Source of the DNA: Sabellastarte sp. h YS-2021
Taxonomy: Eukaryota; Annelida; Polychaeta; Sabellida; Sabellidae
DNA length: 64,000 nt
NCBI GenBank assembly: GCA_964017235.1
Contig: OZ024936.1
Coordinates: 49,465,028 to 49,529,027 of the forward strand
Direction: 5' to 3'
Below are positions 23,000-35,832 of the stretch, piece after piece. Positions within the stretch are counted from its first letter, which is position 1, and every line of letters starts with the position of its first letter. The notes under the pieces were generated by a model that was not told the DNA's origin, made no database searches, and saw nothing but the letters and a program-made list of their open reading frames with translations. Position numbers and translations under genes: made by a program.

Positions 23000-25320
23000 T
23001 TAAAATTTCTGTTTTTGATTTCAACCTACATAACTACTGCCCTACCTGTAGAGAAGCTGGAAAAAGGGACGACTTCTGTGTTACTGGCAGTACAGTTTGT
23101 CTGTTTTGACAGTCGTTTTCTGAAGAGCAGAAGAGTAAAATTGCTAATAGAAAATGATATCAGAGAAAAAGTCAGAAGTCTGAAGTCTGAAGAGGAATCC
23201 GAATTACTGGGTGACACCGAGCATGGAGAGGTCATGTTTTGGGGGTTCCCAACAAGAATTAGAATCCTTAGCTTAGATTTCCTACCAATCCCCTCTGAAA
23301 CCTTCTAATACCTTTCATTCCTCTCCTTGGCCTCAACAGATGGATGTGGAGGCTTTATCACTCAAGTCACCACAGTTTGTCTCAGAAACTCCTGTACTGT
23401 GTTACAGAAAAGAATTAAGAGGTCATTGGAATCTCAAATCCAGCTCCAAATGCAGCAACAAATGGGGTTTTCAACAAACTGACTGAGCAACAAAAATCAC
23501 TGCAAAAGCAGATCAGGGCCCCTGGTGATTCGGTTTCAAAACCCCCCTCAGATCCAGTGGTACACCAGACCACTATTTGGGATCCTATACCCAGCACTAG
23601 CCAAGTCTTGGATAATTAACCTAGGGCTGATAGCCTCAACCGAGAGCACCCATGGAGGTTGAGTTTGTTGGGCTCCCCTCTTCCTCCACCTCTCAGATGT
23701 TGTCTCGGGCTCTGAACCAGACACCATTATTGTCCAAAAAAAGCCAGAGAAGCGAAAGAAGCATCCTAACAAACTGTCAGTGATAGTGTCAGCCAGTGGC
23801 CTGGTCTACCACAGGATTTGAGAGGGGTTTTGAAACCCTCCTCTGAGGGGGTTGATCCTCCACCATGCATATCTCCTAGCCAAACTAGTGCCCTGTCAGG
23901 AAAACATTCCCTTCAAATTGGTCAAAGACTTTGAATTCCAGGTTAGACAAAATACCTATACCCTCACTTTTTCAGCTGCCTTCAATCAGGTGTAACCTAA
24001 TTATGGAAAATAAAAAAAAAATTATAGGGACAGTATAAAAGCCACAGTCAAATGGGGTAAGAATCACTGTCAGAAAGATGCCAACCCTGAGAGGGCCATG
24101 AACAAATGACTACTTGGGCATCCTTGACAAGAGTATCCATATATAGCAGAGGGCCCTTAGCCTGCCATAGCAAGGCGTTAGCCAATATGCTCCAAAGACA
24201 CTTTTATGTTATGGGCAATGCCTGTCTTATTAGGAGGGATGCAGAGCCTGACCTCAAAGAGACCATCAGGAACTCTGGAAGTCACCCATCTCCCATCCCA
24301 ATTATTCCATTCATAGTTGGTGAAAAACGGAGAAGGGCACTCATTCAGGGCTTCGGGCCTTAACAAAACCAGCCTCCGCCATAACAAAAGGGGATCTTAC
24401 AGGGAGTGCCCCAATGGATTGAATTCCAATCTAAGCAGCAATCAGTCAAGGGGAATTCAAATAACAGAACCAACAAGGGTTGTCACGCCCGACCACAGGA
24501 GCAGAGGATGTGGAAACCCCTTCCCCAATGACTAAGAAGCCTCAAACATTCCACCAGTAGAAGGTCACCTCAGTTCTTTCAGGAGAGATTGACTAAAAGA
24601 ATTTTGCTCAAACAGCGTGTTGAACATTATCACAGATGGTTATGTTCTTCCAACAAACCAAAGTTACCCAGACAACCCCTGATCATCTCAGGATGCAAGG
24701 ACCACCAAAACAACCTAGCTCTTGCCTCTTGTATCCAGTCTCTCCTGATCAAGAACGCTGGAGAAAGAGTAGACAGAGAAATGCCATCTGTTATAGTCCC
24801 AAAGCCTCAACTGAAATGGAGGCTGGTCATATAACTAAGCAGGCTAAAGACTTTCTTGAATGTGGAAAATTTCAAAATGAAAACACCAGAGTACATAAGG
24901 ACCTCTCTAATTCCAGTGGAATAGACCAATGACACACAACATCTGAACCTTCATGCCTGGTGTGTAGGCGTGAAAAACTTCAAGAACAAGGCTTCTCTGT
25001 GGAGGTGGTAGAGAGAATTGCTACCCCTCAAAGTCCCTCAACTAGGACTATCTACTAGTCAAAGTGGGCCCTATTTGAAAAATGGTGCAGAGAGAATTCG
25101 GTGGACCTCTCGCCCTCTGTAAAACAAATGTCAAACTTTAATGTACCTGTTGCAGAACCCTAACAGAAGCCCATCAACCGTTGATGGCTCTAGGACTACT
25201 ATTGTTGCTTACATTTCCCAATGCTCGGAACTCAACAAGTTGCTCTTGACTTGTCCTTCAACCATGGTGAAAATCTTTGCAAAATTAAAGTGAAGTGAAA
25301 CGTGGTTTGCATGGGCTACA
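23000..25320 (+). pseudogene. Degraded tyrosine-recombinase (DIRS-like) retroelement
   Basis: The plus strand shows a Gag-like segment at 24150-24365 (ALANMLQRHFYVMGNA, then RRDAEPDL) like the GNA-containing helical region of DIRS Gag. A tyrosine recombinase N-terminal segment lies at about 24965-25160 (LQEQGFSVEVVERIA, SPSTRTIY, stop, SKWALFEKWC), with STVDGSRTTI following near 25180. That SAM-like core-binding motif is typical of the recombinase of DIRS elements. Stops and frame changes are frequent, and no RT palm was found between the two parts. Boundaries are approximate; the right end abuts the duplicated segment. Confidence 0.55.
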
Positions 25321-25345
25321 TGCATGCACACTCAACGTATGGACA

Positions 25346-27326
25346 GTAGTGCTGACAAGAATATTTTTTTTTAAAATATTCGAGTTTGGTCATTTATATT
25401 TGCAAATATTTATATTCGCAAGCCCTTCACTTTATTTTTGGGTGGTTCTTAGAAGGGCTAATATTGCTTAAGTCTTTCTCAGGACATCCATCTCAGGTGG
25501 AAGAGGCACGTAAATGAATCTTAAGATTGGTGTCGACTAGAGGTTTGCTAGCGGTCTTTGTGATAGATGTGGCTCTTGCTGTCATGGTTGGTTGGCGTTC
25601 TTTTTTTGTTGGAGATTCTTTGGTGTGTTAATGTTCCTTTGTTCTATACATCCAATTACATAAGGTGACAGAGATGACTGTGGATATTTGACCAAACTGA
25701 CCATCAAAATATAAGGACTAGGTGCTGATGTCTTCTGCTGAGATGGATAAAGAACCAATGTCCCCATTTCATGCTGTGCATCTAGATTTGGGCTTCCCAG
25801 TAGGGTTTCCCAGTTGGGGTGTGGTTATGGAACTCATGAAGTGGTTCATCATCCCCACCATCATCTCCAATGTGTAACGAGAGGGGTCGCTGTCATCAAA
25901 ACTTCTACAAGTTTGGCGCCTTTTCCATGTGGATGAATCCACTCTTGAGCTAGCCTCTGATCCCAATGCACTGATGTCGACATCTGAAGCTTTCACTCTC
26001 AGGGGTCGGTGTTACATCTTGGAGGGGCAAATGGCCACTGCTAATTGCAATGCTTGAAACCACTGTACCTGTGATTCTCCTTTCTCCTCCACTGGACCGT
26101 CCAAGTTGAATCTGATATCATCCTTCTCAGTTGCTGTGGGGCCACGGTGGCAGAGTGGTAACACTCTCGCCTCCCACCTCTGAGGCCGGGGTTCGTTCCC
26201 GGCACGGCCTCAAGTGGAAAAGCTGGTAGTTGCTTGCCGTTGGTCGGCAATTTACAGTACAGAACCCTGACGAACTGTATGTACTGTTTCCTCTGCCCTT
26301 CCAACTACCCGTTGTGATATGACCTGTACAGTGTTGAAAGCGACGTAAAACCCCAAATAAATAAATTCTCAGTTGCTGTGGCCGCACACCTCTGCCTCTT
26401 TCCCCTCTTGTTAGGGCTGTCTGTGTGGAGATGTGGGGGTGGTAGTGTCTTGTTTCATCTGTGCGATCATGTATAGTCAGAGTCTCTTTGGGATGAATGA
26501 AGGTCACCTGTGGTGACACCCCAGGTCACCTGGATCACCAGGAGCAGCCGGTGGCATTTTACAATCATAGCAGACTCTAAACATGGAATTTTATTTGTCA
26601 ATCCCAAGTTTAGTACACATGCAGCCCAAAAGACAGCAAAGTACAAGATAGTCCTTGCACAGCGACAATAGCGACCCTGGACAGCCAAAATCGGGATTAC
26701 CCCAGTGCTATTTTGACAGTGGAGTAGCTACTTTAATCATTTTGGGGGCATTAACTGATCTAATACGTTTTCATTGATATGATGACAAAAAAGAGAAATA
26801 TAAAACCCACTCACCATTGAAACAGGGGGCCAAGAAACAAAATTCACTCAAAGTCTGCAACACGATATAGAAATGACATAAAAGCGTCACAACAAATTAT
26901 GAATTTGGTAATTCAGTGTAATAGAAGTTAGGATACCAGAGTATTCAAATTAATATGTATTGAGACAGGTTCTTTCTTGGTATGCAAGTTCTTGAGATTC
27001 AGGTTGTAAAATGACAAAGTTCTTGTTTACTGTGTTGGTTGAGAAATAAATGCCTATTCAGGTACTTGAACCCCATATTTGGCAAGTTTAAGATTGTTAC
27101 GATTCACTCATATGTCTCTGTAAAAGGTGATACTAAAATAAAAGTCTGTTGTCAGCACCAAATTCTGGTAAAAAAAATCATGCTGTCCTAATATAATACC
27201 TATGACAAAAATACTTAAGGAAAGTCAACTTGTGAGATTTGTTGTGACCAATCTTTCCACCGAAAAGGATCATTCAGCTTCAATTTTGTTTATTTTTACA
27301 GGAAGATTAGTTATGGAAAGTGGCCA
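25346..27326. repeat. Duplicated segment, copy 2 (partner 6885-10103)
   Basis: It matches copy 1 over its length and differs by scattered substitutions and small indels. It lacks the LINE of copy 1 (empty site near 26842-26955) and carries its own SINE at 26140-26365, absent from copy 1 (empty site at 7654-7669). The plus-strand frame at 25.7-26.4 kb is not open as in copy 1, which argues against a coding role on that strand. Confidence 0.82.
26140..26365 (+). mobile_element. tRNA-derived SINE, family 1, with perfect 16-bp target duplication
   Basis: The tRNA-like head starts GGCCACGGTGGCAGAGTGG; the B box is slightly damaged (GGTTCGTTCCC). The body and AAATAAAT tail match the family. TTCTCAGTTGCTGTGG occurs at 26124-26139 and again at 26366-26381, and once without the SINE at 7654-7669. 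Confidence 0.92.
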
Positions 27327-29650
27327 AAAGAAGCTGTAGGACTGAAAATAAAAGTCAGGCTTCAAAAACGAGAAGCTGTAACACAGCTACAAGTAGCAAG
27401 AACAAATACAAGCAGCCAAGACAGAGGGATCTCAATGACAAATGTCTTAAAGAAATATATTACTGAAACTGTCTAATCTAACAAATATGTTATATACAAA
27501 TATAGTTGAATGGAGGAAATAGGTCTTCCAGTAATTTTCAGATCCCAACAGACCATTTCCAGTTACCGCAGCTAACTCAAGACATACCTGTTTAGATTGG
27601 TATGCTCACCAATATAGTCATCCTCCCTGGCAGGTGCTCATAGGGTTATGTTCTCTGCCTAGTGTTGGACTGTCCATTTTATATGCACACTCTTATAATA
27701 TTACCAAAGTTTGTATTTTACATCAAATTCAAACTCAAAAAGGTCGGTTACCAGAGTCAGGGATCAGGAACAAAAATCCAGAGGAAAGCATGCGAAAAAA
27801 TATTGGTCAGTTTCAACTCCCTGACAGTATGTAGTGCATCTCGGCTTGTCTGGATCAACCTCCTGGCGTGACTTGAGATTGGGATACTTTCTCCATGATT
27901 AGATGGGAAGCTACCATAAACCGCTAGCCGACAAGCCATATCAAGCTACGACTAGCTGTAGTGACAAACCAACAAGATTGGACCAGTGTCCCTACCGACA
28001 CTGACTAAACTGATTAATTTCTATAGTTGGGATTGTGAGTTGGGATCCAACAAACACAAAAAACCTTCTGGCTGCTTTAGCTCATCATTTGCCAATCGAA
28101 AGGTGATTGCTTCTTCCAAAGTGTCACTTTAAAATTGGAGAGATAATTTACTGTTTGACAAAAGAGTGGTGAAAAAAACAGGACTTTAAGTGGAGTGTGA
28201 TAATTATCACCATATATGTATATTCTTAGTTTTATGCTTATGAAATTTTGACACAAAATAGACTACAGAAGTTTCATAAAAAAACATATATATTTCAATA
28301 AACATAGTGGCTGTCTTGAACTAAAGAGACCTATCAAAAGTTCCAACTTTTTGTCTATAATGATTACTTTAAATTTTTACTGCTATGAGACAGTATTTTG
28401 CACTTTATTTTGTAAATGAAAATATTTAATTCAAAACCTTTGGCCACAAATACATATACTTCCTTGTTAGAATTATATAATGAGATTTAATAGCCAATTA
28501 TTTCTGTCAGCTTTGTAAGGTTTGGGTATTTTTTCGTAAAATTTGTCATATAAATTTCTTAGAGATCCAAATAAAGTTCATTTTCTATAATTAAGCTGTT
28601 CATAATTTTGTCAACAGGCGTATATCTTCGTTTACCATTTGACAAGATATTCAGCCAATCCCATAAAGATAGACCTTGTTACAAATCTTCACTTGAAGGA
28701 GGTTTTTGAAACAATGATGAGTACATTTTGTAAGAGTTTGGATTTCACACTGCCTTCTAAACAGACATTTTCTCAGTGAATCATAGTACACTAATGAAGG
28801 ATCCTGTACCAGTTTTGCCCTAGCAAGCTTGAAGTAAAATTCTATTGAGCAGAATCAGGTCTTACTTTTTCAAGTGAAATTCCAGTGAAACAGAAGAATA
28901 TTTTTAAGAAGATTTGTCATCAAATAAGTCAAAGAGGATTTATAATCACTGATGCCTCACCGATATGAAATATGACTCAAAATTTTATCATCCTGCCATA
29001 TTCATGGCAAGTGCCACATAATTCATGTATATGTCAAAGCAATAATTAAAACTGCCTTGAACAAAGGATTTATTTAGGATTTCACTGTCAAATAGATCAA
29101 TGTCATGTGGTACATCAAAAACTAGTTGTGGGTGTTTTTTTTACCTATCAGATAACATTTCTTATGTGTGATGTCTCATTAACACTATGGGCAATATACC
29201 CCACAGTTAGAAGTTTTACTTGGCGGCCAAACCACCACAATTAATCACTTGCATAAATCATTGACAAATGAAACGAGCAGTGTATTTCCATGGTACTTTT
29301 GTTAACCAATGTATGAATAGGCAATAAATTGAAAATCATACAAATGGAATCAAACTCACAGGAGGTTTGACAAAAAACCCAGGTCAAAACGCAATCATTA
29401 TGTACTCATATATGTCTGCAGGGTTATCATTATTGCTACACAGACAAAAATATGCTAAAGAATCGTATACAGCCACTGCACAACAGGAGCATATACTTAC
29501 CTGTAAAGACTAGCATATCCACCACCATAGTTATCCTCCCCTGGTGGGCATTTACTGGGTTATGACATTTGCTCGGTTTTTAGAAGGACTCTTTTTCTGA
29601 TTCCAGTGCATTAGACAATCCTTCAATTAGTTTTGCCCTATATAAATGTT
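27327..29650. other. Unassigned stretch with a dispersed repeat pair
   Basis: No coding sequence was recognised. About 70 bp at 27585-27660 resembles 29500-29575 (ATAGT-ATCCTCCC...GGGTTATG), so both may belong to one decayed element. Confidence 0.4.
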
Positions 29651-29656
29651 TCTATT

Positions 29657-30250
29657 ATTATCTCCCCCCAGCGGCCAAAGCCATCCATACGTGCGTGCGT
29701 GCGTCTGTTTGTCACGTTTTTACATAAACCTTAATATCTCATTCATTTATAAAGATACCTTCACCAAATTTGCAGGGAGTGTTTATAGCTATGAAAACAT
29801 GTCTGTGCAAAATTTTGGCCTCATTTTGAAAAAACAAAATGGCCGCCATGGCCAATTGTTTGAAAATCATAAAGATGCTCTAAATCTTGAAATATTCCAG
29901 CTAGCTTCATCAAATTTGCACAAAAGATATATGGCTAGGAAAGCTACTCTGATAGTAATTTTGGCCTAGTTTGCAAAACAAAATGGCCACCATATCACAT
30001 TTAATGTCAAATAGGATTATCCTATTAAAAAGGCCTTTTTTCTCCCTTATCATTGCTACTAGGGGTTTGGAATGTGAAAAAAACTTATAGGAAGTCATGG
30101 CCTGGGAATCTTTTCCAATTGCTGACTTTGACCTTTGACCCCTTCTTCAGTGTCAAGTGGGGTCATCCTACTACGAAGGCCTTATATCTCCCTTAATTCT
30201 CATATATTACTTATCCTAAGGGGGAGATAACCGCTGCAGCAGTGGCCTTG
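29657..30250 (+). mobile_element. Helentron-like non-autonomous element
   Basis: It starts TTATCTCCCCCCAGCGGCC, includes CGTG-repeat DNA (29691-29704), then homopolymer-rich units naming AAAATGGCCGCCAT-like sequence. It ends with an inverted copy of the start, GGGGGAGATAA (30220-30230), followed by a short hairpin (CCGCTGCAGCAGTGG, 30231-30245). The layout (5' end motif, its inverted copy near the 3' end, then a terminal hairpin) is that of Helentron-associated elements. Related copies: 36547-37783 (minus) and 58010-58243 (partial). Confidence 0.55.
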
Positions 30251-31930
30251 TTATTAATGAAAACTTACAAATCATCAGTTAATAGTCGATTATCTGTGAA
30301 AAAAAATCAAAGCACAGTTCTTCTAGTGAGTATTTTCATTTGGTGCCACAGGGCAGTACATCATATATTAAAGAAAATAAAGAAGTGAAGTTATGCAAAC
30401 ATGGTAATCTGTGTTTTAAACTCTACCCTGCTGAGCAAGAACTTATGCTCCATTCACACTAGAGCCGGAACGTCCGTGGTTAAAAGTTATTCTCAGCAGC
30501 AGAACAGCCTCCAGGTTTCCCCATTTCATCGGAGTTGTTCACACGAAAGCGATCCAAGGACAGAGATGCTTCACCTACAGCCTGTAATGTAAATGGGGTA
30601 TTAGATTCTTGGATTTACAGTGGGTTGAGATTTTAGGTGGTCGTGAGGCCAGTGGTGTAGCTATATATATTTTTATTTTCATTTCTATTTCCACTGATAT
30701 TCCCATCAACAGTAAGTTTCAGTGATCAATGGTGTGATCATACCATTTGGGATCTTCATACCAGTAGTCATTTTCATGAGTTAGTGGCGTGTGGTCATAC
30801 ATTTAGTGATACTGGTAACACCTAAAATAATTTACAGGGCCACTTTCGTGGGGTTAAATTTTATTCATATTCATACTAAAGGTGATTTTCAGGTACCAGT
30901 GAAGGGGTAAATTTTCATTAGCACTTTTATTTGCAGTATCTTTTATATGGATCTGAATAAAAGCAAGGCCGAAAGGTGTTTCGGTCCCCTAGCACGAGCA
31001 CAAAGCCATCAGAAACACGAGTAGTGCACTGAAGTGGTAACACATCCCAGCACTAACGTACCCCATCGCTGCTTGACTTCTGTAAGATACAGCCATTGCC
31101 ACGATTAATGAATGAAAGTCCGGAGACAAAAAAAAGTGATCTCTAGAAGTGCAAGCTCTACCTAGGCTAGGGCTTAAAAACATGCTGACTAGCAGGAAAA
31201 ATCGCAAATTTGCCAAGTCAAATGAGTCGCTAGGTTTGTCGTTACTCACTCTTATTCCAGGAAAAAAACTACAATGCCAAACAACAAATTACAGTGTATG
31301 TATATGTATCTATACAATTTTATCTGTGTACATGTATATTGGCTTTTCTTCTGTTGGTATGATATGACAATTTTATTTAAAGTTAAAATTGTTACTTACA
31401 GGTGTTATTGGTGTATTTCAAAGAAGTCATTTAAAATTTAACTTTACAAATATATTAAAAGTTTAACTATTTATCTAGTGTTGCTGGTTTTAAATACACA
31501 GGGAGAAACAAAAAGTAATACAAATTCCTATTTTAGGTAACTGATCCACTTACTTGCCACTCATTGGCATTTTTTTTTTTTTCAATTTTTCATGAGTTGA
31601 TTTTTATAGGGTTTTTAAAACATATCCGAAATGCCAGTAAAGAAGAAGCAAAAAAGAATGGCTGTTGCAAGAGACAAACAGACAAAGATACCAAAAGTCT
31701 AGAGCATGAGGTTGGCAGTTTCACCCTGGACTTGCTCCAAGTCTTCGTATTTTTTATTCCTTCAAATCTGACACACATGGAATCATTATGAATCCATCCT
31801 GACAGGTGGGGATATTACTCTCTCATGAAATACAAACTTTTGTCAGCACCAAATTCTTGGAAAAAAAGTCATTCAGTCCTCATATAATACCTAAGACAAA
31901 AGAACTTGAGTAAAGTCTAGTTTCACCCAG
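30251..31930. other. Unassigned stretch
   Basis: No gene supported. Sequence at 31825-31915 resembles 9925-10005 and 27130-27215 (GTCAGCACCAAATTCT, TAATACCTA-GACAAAA), a fragment of the duplicated repeat. Confidence 0.4.
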
Positions 31931-31989
31931 GAGGGTCCAGAAATTAAGGCAAAACAGGCGGCTACACAGGGGGGCTACTCAGGAGGCTA

Positions 31990-33320
31990 CGATGGAGACT
32001 AGAAAGAGAATATATGGGAGATGACTGGGACAGCTTGTACTGACTGAGGAGAGAGATGATCCAAAGGGCAAGAGGGCAGCTCCAGCTGCGTTCACAAAAG
32101 AACAGAAGATGAAGCTTTTAGACTTTCTGAATGATAACAAACTCTTATATAACAAATGTCCATGGACTACAAAGACCCCCACAAGTGGGAGGAAATGTGG
32201 AATGTTTTCTGTGCAGAGAATAAGATGATCAAGGAGGCCTGCAAGCGCTGGTTTAAGAGCCAAAGGGCAGTATACAGCAAATTAATACACACTTAATCTG
32301 TTCATCTGATGACTAGGCAGAAATGCTTGAAAGACATTTTTCCTTCCTTCACACTCCTATTGTGCATCATTTCTGTTCGAAGAATGTCTTCAAATCTGCA
32401 TGCAAGGCCTCAGTATCCAGGCCATCAAAGAGCAGCCACAGAGGGCATGTCAGTGGAGTTGTTACCACTTAGTGGCGGACATACATCGACTGAGGAGCTG
32501 AAGAGATTGTCAGGTGCCTCCCCAACCCTTTCTCAAAACCCACCAAGTACTTAACCATGTACTTCACAAATCATTAATGAGGCAGAGTTTCAGCTAGAAG
32601 CCCAGACAAACTAGAGCACATGCTGTCCCAGAAAACACAAAATGACCTGACAGCTGCCTACTGTGATTGGCTTCGATCATAACTTAAGAACTTCTCAAAA
32701 GATTCATTCAATGACTTCCACATGGACAGATTTTCCTTGATCAGGAGCCTGAAATTAAAGGACAGGTAGCAGTAGCCACAATAACAACAATGTTTATTGA
32801 ATCAGGCTATTGTCAGCACTTTGGGTCTTCTGCATCATTCACACAGCTTTTATTTTCACAGCAGCCAATGGCAGTCCAGCAGCTCGGTCGACCACAGCAG
32901 ACATTTCAGCCCATGCAGCAGCAGATGGAGCAACCAGCTCCACAGCAGATTCAGCAACTAGTTCCAAAACAATACAGAAACCAATCCAATCACAAAGCCA
33001 GTTGCCCAACCAACAGCAGGTGCAGCGACCAGTCCAACATCAAATTACTCCACAGCAACAGCTGAGTGCACCAATGCCGAGCCAGAGACTAAGCTGCATG
33101 CCATCACCAATACTGTCACCACCTTCCACAACCTAATGCCCACAATGCCTATGGATCCATATTTAGTAGCCTCAGCAGACACCTCCTTTGCCCTCCCTGC
33201 CTGGGAGACCCGCAAGGACTCTGCGAATTCTACATATATATCCAGTCCCTTCAATACCTCACCTCCCTCTGTAGCCTCAGAGACATGTGTCTATGTTCAG
33301 GTTAACAATCGTATTTGAGA
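31990..33320 (+). pseudogene. MADF-like DNA-binding protein relic, probably transposon-borne
   Basis: The frame at about 32020-32165 reads AAFTKEQKMKLLDFLNDNK and continues, after a shift, as MDYKDPHKWEEMWNVFCAEN and ACKRWFKSQRAVYSKL (32163-32297). This matches a MADF/Myb-SANT-like DNA-binding domain as found beside some DNA transposases. Downstream, 32640-32770 resembles the C-terminal short helical (BESS-like) region, followed by a glutamine/proline-rich tail at 32870-33120. Frameshifts and stops break it. I found no linked transposase. The alternative is a retired host MADF gene. Confidence 0.5.
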
Positions 33321-33740
33321 GGCCATTCATAAAGTGAATAATTTTCTAATCTGATTAGTTTGCGCTTGGATCTTAAGGCTTTGCGATGTGATCTTAAGAG
33401 TTTGCAATCTGATCTTTAAGGTACATGACTGACCAAAGGCAAATTAATTGCTCCATGACTGACCAATGGGAAATTTCTCCACTGCAGTTCACGAATGCTA
33501 AGATTGCTTCAACACCCACTTAAGATCAAAAAGATGAGTTTTCAAACAACACAACAGGTTTATGGTAGGTTTAAGATAAGATTCCAGAACCCATAATCTG
33601 ATGATTGCAAAAAGATTTACGAAAATTGAAATGGTTTGTAATTATCATGAAGACATGATTGGGTCCAGAACACTTGCTGAACCCTCCCAAGCAGGAATTT
33701 TTAAGAACTGTAAAACAATCGGCAAGGATAATTGTAATAG

Positions 33741-34262
33741 TATGGAAGCCTATAAGGGTCATATGAGTGAAATAAAAATAATTTCACAAGTCGTAATTAC
33801 GAGATACACTATCTTGTAATTACGACTTACTTGATATGCTATCAGTAATTACAAGTTATTTCTTGTAATTACAAGATTGCACATCTGGTAATTACGAGAA
33901 ACTACATCTCATAATTACAAGAAAGCACATCTCGTAATTACAAGAAAGCACATCTCGTAATTACAAGAAATACATCTCGTAATTACAAGATATGACATTT
34001 TGTAATTTACAAGATGTTATATCTTGTAATTACGAGATGTGCTATCTTGTAATTACAAGATGTGTTTCTTGTTATTACGAGATGTGCTTTCTTGTAATTA
34101 CAAGATGTGGTTTCTCGTAATTACAAGAAACACATATCGTAATTACAAGAAGTAACTTGTAATTACTAGATAGCATATCTTGTAATTACAAGATAGTAAA
34201 TCGTAATTACGACTTGTAAAATTATTTTTATTTCACTCATATGACCCTCATAGGCTTCCGTA
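33741..34262. mobile_element. Foldback element made of palindromic units
   Basis: About 45-60 bp terminal inverted repeats (start TATGGAAGCCTATAAGGGTC, end the near-exact reverse complement) enclose about 20-25 degenerate copies of a palindrome close to TCTTGTAATTACAAGA. TAATAG at 33735-33740 and 34263-34268 may be a 6-bp target duplication. No coding capacity. Confidence 0.8.
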
Positions 34263-34268
34263 TAATAG

Positions 34269-35830
34269 TGGAACAAAGGCTTTACTTGAGATAGCACAAA
34301 TGTAGGCCGAATCTTTAGTACACACACACACAACATTGAACTTATTCTAAGAATTTTTTATATAAAAGGATCTTTTCAATGTGTATGTTTTACACAACCT
34401 CTTTGTGGTTTTGCATACATACAGCCAAATGGTTTTCAAATAGTATTTTCAGCGTTTTTTTTTTTTTTTTTTTTTTTTGTCATTTAGGCCGAGAGGTAAG
34501 AAAACCACATTTTGTAGTGAAGCTTCATGGAAGGCAACAAATATTAGGCACTGATTATAGGTAGGACTGTATACACATCAAAAGTTGATTTCAACACAAC
34601 TGAATCAACTGCATCAAAACGGAAAATTTAATTAGAGTTCTGAACCTCAGATTTTTACAATAAATATACATGTACATGTATTGCGCTGTGTCTAGCACTA
34701 AACTTGAATATATTTCGTAACTTGTGCAACTTATTAATTAAAATTATTTTTATTATTTAAAAAAACGAATTATATGTTGGCAATCAGAGTAATAATATAT
34801 TGTATGGCTAGCCACCCTTAATAAAACATTAAGTGTGATAAGGATCACCTATGACGAGGTGTCCAAGTATGATAGCATCAGTGACCATATAGGTGATTCC
34901 AAAGAGTGACAGCAAGTCTGCTACATGGTCAGCATATTATCATATTAACCCATTGTCATTTTTTTTTCCTGATACAGTACTGTAAAACGGTCGTTAGCCA
35001 AAAAAAAAAAAAAACAAAAAAAACAACATTCAAAATATATGGTACATTTTAATATCACCATATGGAAACCACATTGTATATTATTTTGAACTGCGAGACA
35101 TTTTATCTCATTTTGTATTATCAAGACATTTTAGGCACTTTACCTAACCTGTTGCATAATTTCAGTAAATTTTACTAAACTTGTTATGGGGGGTAAATTC
35201 AAAAATGCTATGGCTATAATTTTGTATGTCTTACTATATACATTCTAAGCATCATCTGAAACATGGAAGTTTAAAATTACACAAGAAAAATATACACACA
35301 GATCTACCCCCCCCCCCCCCCCCCCCCCCCCCCAAAAAAAAATAAAAAAATTCACTGACATTTCCTTCATGACTTCTACCGTGCATACCATCAGTGTACA
35401 CACAGCAGTCCACGAGTGACTTTCGATAGTGTTGAGACCATTTTGTTAGTTTCAGATAATATTCAAGGCAAAAATAAGGTTGACGGGTACATTACACCAT
35501 TTTTTTTTCAGAGAACTTCAAGTTTGTGCATTACTATAATGAGAATTTTTATGTGTCGTCTATTCTATGCAACTGAATGGAATTTGCAAAAATCATAGCT
35601 TCTAACGTAGTTATTTTATGTATTGCAAGACAACCCTTAAGTGTACAGAACATATCATATTTTATTTTGATTTCTTATTATTATTATTTTCCGTTCCTAC
35701 ACCCGAAAATGTATGTGTTAACTTGCATTTGTCCCCGAAAAAAAAGTATGTCAACCACAATAGGGCCAATGAACAACTTATGACGACAATTGGAGCAAGA
35801 TACATTAGTGTCAAATTTATCTCTATGTAA
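34269..35830. other. AT-rich stretch with homopolymers
   Basis: It contains a 24-T run (34455-34478), an A-rich tract near 35000-35023 and a run of 27 C at 35307-35333 followed by A. No gene supported. Confidence 0.6.
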
Positions 35831-35832
35831 AA

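Noticed and set aside
30440..30590. MITE suggested by TTCACACTAGAGCC and TTGTTCACACG words
   Set aside because: No convincing inverted ends or target duplication could be set.
31564..31791. 75-codon plus-strand frame rich in lysine
   Set aside because: No domain; opposite-strand shadow equally long; not supported as a gene.
33780..34210. CRISPR or microsatellite in the GTAATTAC array
   Set aside because: Irregular palindromic units within long inverted ends; a foldback element explains it better.
35307..35333. Run of 27 C as a structured (i-motif or G4) element
   Set aside because: Homopolymer length may be a sequencing or assembly artefact; no further support.
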